Below, piece by piece: positions 60,901-64,000 of a stretch of 64,000 bases of DNA. The notes beneath the pieces are model-generated. The model was not told the DNA's origin. It ran no database searches and saw only the letters and a list, made by a program, of their open reading frames with translations. The DNA is taken from NCBI RefSeq assembly GCF_021390715.1, contig NZ_JAJGWT010000002.1, forward strand, positions 248,001-312,000, given 5' to 3'. This stretch comes from Tenacibaculum piscium (GTDB lineage: Bacteria; Bacteroidota; Bacteroidia; Flavobacteriales; Flavobacteriaceae). Made by a program: the position numbers and the translations under genes. Every line of letters starts with the position of its first letter. The first letter of the stretch is position 1.

Positions 60901-60921
60901 TAATAATTTTTAAAACAAAAA
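60901..60921 (+). repeat. Repeated 21-bp leader sequence, copy 2
   Basis: Identical to 59810-59830, directly before the gene at 60924. Confidence 0.5.
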
Positions 60922-60923
60922 AG

Positions 60924-61157
60924 ATGAGTAAAGAAATTGGTTTTATTAGAGAATTTCCAAACGGAAGAAAGTATGAATTAACCTATCAAGGTGTTATTAC
61001 CGAGTTAGGCGAAAAGGTAAAAGAAAGTCGATGGATGTCGTTAGATAAAAATCCAGATGGTACGTTTGATATAAAAGATTATATCTGTGCTATTCCTTCA
61101 GGAGAAAAAGATATTAGCCTGACTACTTTAAGTATGCAATGCTTCACGGAAAAATAA
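60924..61157 (+). CDS. Small phage protein, unknown
   Basis: A 77-residue protein (MSKEIGFIREFPNGRKYELT, beta-rich). It is the last gene of the long early operon, shares its leader sequence with the NdpA-like gene and ends in a terminator. Function unknown. Confidence 0.5.
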   Translation: MSKEIGFIREFPNGRKYELTYQGVITELGEKVKESRWMSLDKNPDGTFDIKDYICAIPSGEKDISLTTLSMQCFTEK

Positions 61158-61162
61158 TTTTT

Positions 61163-61194
61163 AAAACCGCTTCAATTTTGGAGCGGTTTTTTTT
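61163..61194 (+). terminator. Terminator of the prophage early operon
   Basis: AAAACCGCT / AGCGGTTTT with T8. Confidence 0.88.
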
Positions 61195-61205
61195 GTTTAT
61201 ATTTG
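61177..61205 (+). promoter_or_regulatory. Promoter of the cargo cassette
   Basis: TTTG at 61177-61180, 17 bp, then TATATTTG at 61198-61205. It overlaps the preceding terminator and lies 17 bp before the next ATG, so the following genes can be expressed from the prophage. Confidence 0.65.
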
Positions 61206-61221
61206 AAATTAAAAATAAATT

Positions 61222-61629
61222 ATGAAAGAGTTAGACGAAAAAATGAAAAAACGAAAGAAACAGAATATTAAAATTTTAAAATTCGGATGCTTGCCTATTT
61301 TTTTATTATTCTGTTTTATTAGTTTATTAACTAATATAGCTGATTTTTCAGAAGAACCTAAAGTAACAAAAGAGGTGCCACGTGTATTATTAACAGTAGC
61401 AAAATATAAAGAAAAATACCCCTTTAAAAAAGATTCTTTAGTTCTTTTATGTAGAGATGGTCACAAAGTTATTTTATGGCAGGAACAAACAATAAACGCA
61501 TGGGCTGTAAATGGTAATGCAATTATGGTAGCTAATAAAAATAGATGGGGAAGTATTAAAGATGATAATATTTGGAACGGTAAAGATTTAGGGTTTGTAA
61601 TTAACTTAGGACTTAAATTATGTAACTAA
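61222..61629 (+). CDS. Membrane-anchored protein, DUF2511-like, prophage cargo
   Basis: A 135-residue protein: basic N terminus (KMKKRKKQN), one membrane helix (LPIFLLFCFISLLTNIA), then an exported domain with YPFKKDSLVLLCRDGHKVIL and INAWAVNGNA, which recalls DUF2511 (WPF...L.C...YALNGTA). Own promoter and terminator make it a typical moron gene, expressed in the lysogen. The function is unknown. Confidence 0.5.
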   Translation: MKELDEKMKKRKKQNIKILKFGCLPIFLLFCFISLLTNIADFSEEPKVTKEVPRVLLTVAKYKEKYPFKKDSLVLLCRDGHKVILWQEQTINAWAVNGNAIMVANKNRWGSIKDDNIWNGKDLGFVINLGLKLCN

Positions 61630-61935
61630 ATGAAAAATCTACTATTAATAGTATTGCTACTTCCTTTTTTAAGTATTGCACAAATACACCAGAGCGAAGT
61701 TTTTAAAAAGCATCCAACCACGCCAACAGAAAACATAAAACTAACTGGAGTTATTGAAGTATCAAAAACAATGTATGGCGTAACTTTTAAGGATACTACT
61801 ATTTCAGAGGAATATAAAAACGCTGTTAAAACATTCTTTAAAAAGCGTTTAAATAGTTATACCGATTTAAAAAAATACCGCCTGCAGGTAGAAAAACGTA
61901 CAGACGGTTTGTTTATAGAAAATACTAAAATTTAA
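61630..61935 (+). CDS. Exported small protein, prophage cargo
   Basis: A 101-residue protein starting right after the previous stop. MKNLLLIVLLLPFLSIAQ is a clear signal peptide. The mature part is charged and soluble. No family is recognised. It is co-transcribed with the membrane-anchored cargo gene. Confidence 0.55.
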   Translation: MKNLLLIVLLLPFLSIAQIHQSEVFKKHPTTPTENIKLTGVIEVSKTMYGVTFKDTTISEEYKNAVKTFFKKRLNSYTDLKKYRLQVEKRTDGLFIENTKI

Positions 61936-62456
61936 TCAATTAAAAGTTTAGTATGTAAATTACCCGATAAATTAACATCATCAATAACACCCTGTTTAAA
62001 CGCCGTTTTCAGGGTGTTTTTTTTGCCTGAATACGTACAATTATATACCAGCGTATATACATCTACAATAGTATCTTCAATATTAAAATCTTCAGATAAC
62101 AACTTAATTTTACCCGTATTTGGTGTTTCTATGGATTTAATAACTTGATCTACTACCGTAATAAAGTCAAGAAATTGCAGGCTCTTTTCTGAAGCTCGGC
62201 TGATGCTACTGGTATCCCGAAGCTGTTCGTAAGCCAATCGAAAAGTAATCGTAGCAATGGGCATTTTTGACTTATAATCAATACTCCACTTTACAAAAAC
62301 AGCAGGAAATAAATGGGCTTCAAAACCTTTTTCATTATAATCTTGCCCTGCATATAAATCTACAAATTTAACGTGTGGTAAATTGTTACTTGTAAACTTA
62401 TTTTTAATATCAGAATCTTTAAATTTTCGGATTAATTCGGTATAAAATGCTTTCAT
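61932..62456 (-). CDS. Tail-module protein, Gp37-like
   Basis: A 174-residue protein of the leftward tail module. It lies directly after the virion morphogenesis gene (4-bp overlap), where Mu-like phages place a tail terminator/Gp37-type protein; size and mixed alpha-beta composition agree. The family match is by position only. Its 3' end encodes KNTLKTAFKQGVI across a terminator that serves the opposite strand. Confidence 0.5.
   Translation of the reverse strand: MKAFYTELIRKFKDSDIKNKFTSNNLPHVKFVDLYAGQDYNEKGFEAHLFPAVFVKWSIDYKSKMPIATITFRLAYEQLRDTSSISRASEKSLQFLDFITVVDQVIKSIETPNTGKIKLLSEDFNIEDTIVDVYTLVYNCTYSGKKNTLKTAFKQGVIDDVNLSGNLHTKLLID
61986..62024 (+). terminator. Terminator of the cargo cassette, inside the opposing gene
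   Basis: ACACCCTG (61987-61994) pairs with CAGGGTGT (62010-62017), followed by T7. It works on the + strand but lies in the coding end of the leftward tail gene. Confidence 0.75.
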
Positions 62457-62959
62457 TTCTTATAAATTTCGTCTGTTACTTTATCATACATATGATTTTC
62501 CAACCGCAACGCCAAAACTGCTGATTCTCCTAAAAATTGACGCTTCGGAATTTTAGCATTCATTTGTCTTGTATGTGCTTTTACCTTAATAGGCTGGTTC
62601 CGTCCTTTTCTAGTTCTACTATGCGCTCTTACTCTTGCGGTTGCTTTTATTGTGCCACCTTCATTGTGTATTTGAGCATAAGGAACATCCGTACCAATAA
62701 GTACATAATATTTACCCTCGCTAATTTTACGAATAGAACGTTTTAAACGCCCTGATTTTACTAAAATAGAACCTGCCCTTTTTCGTTTTCGAGGAGTCCA
62801 TTTTTCTTGTGATGTATCCACCCAGTTTTTTTGGCGAAACCTATCCTTAGAAAAATTAACCGCAATCACTCCAGCTTGTGAAGTCATTTTACTTAAAAAG
62901 AATTTGTTATCTATTCTTTGAAGTTTCTCAAAAAAATCGCCTTTAAATTTTACAGACAT
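62453..62959 (-). CDS. Phage virion morphogenesis protein (Mu gpG-like)
   Basis: A 168-residue protein of the phage virion morphogenesis family (pfam05069). ILVKSGRLKRSIRKI, IGTDVPYAQIHNEGG and the end IPKRQFLG are the family core. It helps complete tails or assemble heads. It overlaps the next tail gene by 4 bp. Confidence 0.88.
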   Translation of the reverse strand: MSVKFKGDFFEKLQRIDNKFFLSKMTSQAGVIAVNFSKDRFRQKNWVDTSQEKWTPRKRKRAGSILVKSGRLKRSIRKISEGKYYVLIGTDVPYAQIHNEGGTIKATARVRAHSRTRKGRNQPIKVKAHTRQMNAKIPKRQFLGESAVLALRLENHMYDKVTDEIYKK

Positions 62960-62961
62960 AA

Positions 62962-64000
62962 TTAGCTAGTTTCGGCATTTCGTACAACTCGCATCATAGC
63001 CTCGTTAAACCAATTTTCTACATCTTGCAAAGTCATTCCTTGAGTTGCACCACCTTTTAAATTGATACCACCTTTATTTAAAGCATCAATAGTAATTGAA
63101 ATATTACGTGTTTGTTTGGCATCGCCGACAACTTTATTAACTTGTTTTGTTAATGTTTTTTTAGGATCAGTATTTCCTTTTGGTGTAATTGGATTTCCGT
63201 ATAGGTCTTTTTTTGGCTCTTTTATAGCCTCACCCGTTTTTTCGGTTTCTTCTGTTTTTTTCTTCGATTTATCCATTTCAGAATTATAGGCAGATTCAAA
63301 AGCAGTTCCTAATTTAACCGCCTGTACGTTTGGATTAAGTGCATCGCCTAACATCATTCCTCCTTCCTTCATTTTATCTAAATCTAAAGTAAAAGCCCCC
63401 GCAATAATTTTACCTAGCCCCTTAAAACCATTTCCAATAGTTGTAAGAACCCCTTTAACTACACCAACCATTCCCTTAATAAAAGCTCTAAATCCATCTA
63501 CTTTTTGATATAAAACAACAAAACCAGCCACTGCTAAAGCAATCCATCCTATAATAGGTATTGAGAAAATAGCTAGTTTAATACCGTGTAAACCTAACTG
63601 AACAAGAGCTAAAGCTCCCGATAATGTTACGGAACCAGCGGCGGCTAATAAAGATTGAATTTTTAATACGCCAAGTAAACCAATATATGTTCCTATACCT
63701 ATAATAAGTGCATCAAATACGGTCTCTAAGCTGTTAAAATTTTTATACATAAAATTCAAAACCCTTGCCAAATACCCAAATATACTAGCCAATATCGGTA
63801 TTATTTTTTCACCTATTTTAGAAAATACCATTTCAAGCCGATTACCAAATAGTTCTTTCATTTGACCAAAGTCGCCTTCTGCATTTTTTAGGGCATCTTT
63901 TAGGCTGAATTTAGAGCTATCAAAAGCATTAAAAGTTTTAACCATATCATCAGCTCCTGTTTTTACTTTTGCTAATGCGGTTCGTAATCCTTCAGGACCT
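62962..64000 (-). CDS. Tail tape measure protein, partial (5' end outside)
   Basis: The frame remains open to the window edge; an internal ATG at 63945 is not the start because PEGLRTALAKVKTGADD lies in frame upstream. The visible C-terminal part has hydrophobic segments (LASIFGYLARVLNFMYK; SLLAAAGSVTLSGALALVQL) and a charged tail, as in tape measure proteins that set tail length. Family assignment is from layout and neighbours. Confidence 0.72.
   Translation of the reverse strand, partial: GPEGLRTALAKVKTGADDMVKTFNAFDSSKFSLKDALKNAEGDFGQMKELFGNRLEMVFSKIGEKIIPILASIFGYLARVLNFMYKNFNSLETVFDALIIGIGTYIGLLGVLKIQSLLAAAGSVTLSGALALVQLGLHGIKLAIFSIPIIGWIALAVAGFVVLYQKVDGFRAFIKGMVGVVKGVLTTIGNGFKGLGKIIAGAFTLDLDKMKEGGMMLGDALNPNVQAVKLGTAFESAYNSEMDKSKKKTEETEKTGEAIKEPKKDLYGNPITPKGNTDPKKTLTKQVNKVVGDAKQTRNISITIDALNKGGINLKGGATQGMTLQDVENWFNEAMMRVVRNAETS

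Larger units (their letters stand above)
50950..64000. mobile_element. Mu-like transposable prophage, cut by the window edge
   Basis: The layout is repressor leftward, then Ner-like, DDE transposase, MuB-like ATPase, DUF3164, endolysin and others rightward, then a leftward module with virion morphogenesis and tape measure proteins. This is the Mu plan except that the tail module is inverted. The left boundary is approximate and the right end lies outside. Confidence 0.88.

Noticed and set aside
63945..64000. Start codon at 63945 for the tape measure gene
   Set aside because: The frame continues upstream with tape-measure-like sequence to the window edge, so the true start is outside.

Overview
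The window looks like the chromosome of a low-GC marine-type member of the Bacteroidota, class Flavobacteriia (Tenacibaculum or Polaribacter-like). This rests on the strongly AT-rich sequence, Bacteroidota-type promoters (TAnnTTTG -7 elements), the lack of Shine-Dalgarno sequences, SusC/RagA-type TonB receptors with a CarboxypepD_reg-like domain, and lineage-typical gene forms. It contains an ordinary core genome plus two mobile elements.

Region 1 (1-9432) concerns electron transfer and iron. A ferredoxin-NADP reductase tail, a di-iron hydroxylase and a 2Fe-2S ferredoxin read rightward. They meet a leftward six-gene operon: siderophore TonB receptor, DUF4198 protein, two small membrane proteins, a PepSY membrane protein and flavodoxin. 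A second, nearly identical ferredoxin and a formate/nitrite-family channel diverge from that operon. A palindromic operator lies in the divergent promoter, and a second copy of operator plus promoter lies about 1.4 kb away.

Region 2 (9844-34100) is mostly core metabolism: tyrosine/tryptophan catabolism (HGD, HPPD, TDO), an M23 lipoprotein peptidase, Pgi, a large TonB receptor, acyltransferase and acyl-ACP desaturase, an AddB-like nuclease, Pgk, molybdenum cofactor genes (moaE, moeA, moaC, mobA-like) and a protease-RimK fusion. Region 3 (34112-35162) is a three-gene operon that appears to encode two Roadblock/LC7-fold proteins and a helical partner.

Region 4 (35225-40568) is a compact integrative element of about 5.3 kb in the 3' end of a tRNA-Leu(CAA) gene, bounded by an 18-bp direct repeat. 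It carries a tyrosine integrase, a HTH protein, a RepA-like ATPase, an iteron-like array and a primase-like protein. No capsid or relaxase gene is visible.

Region 5 (40553-50803) is core again: tRNA-Leu, prs, rplY, pth, two LVIVD-type lipoproteins, queD, an enoyl-CoA hydratase, a MATE transporter, mutS and a TrmH-family methyltransferase.

Region 6 (about 50950 to beyond 64000) is a Mu-like transposable prophage, cut by the window edge. It has a leftward repressor and a rightward early operon (Ner-like protein, DDE transposase, MuB-like ATPase, a second P-loop ATPase, DUF3164, endolysin, NdpA-like nucleoid protein). A cargo (moron-like) cassette has its own promoter, and a tail module reads in the opposite direction. 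Within the early operon, 57057-57119 folds like a small tRNA with perfect acceptor and T arms but a shortened centre. I rate it the most unusual single element here.
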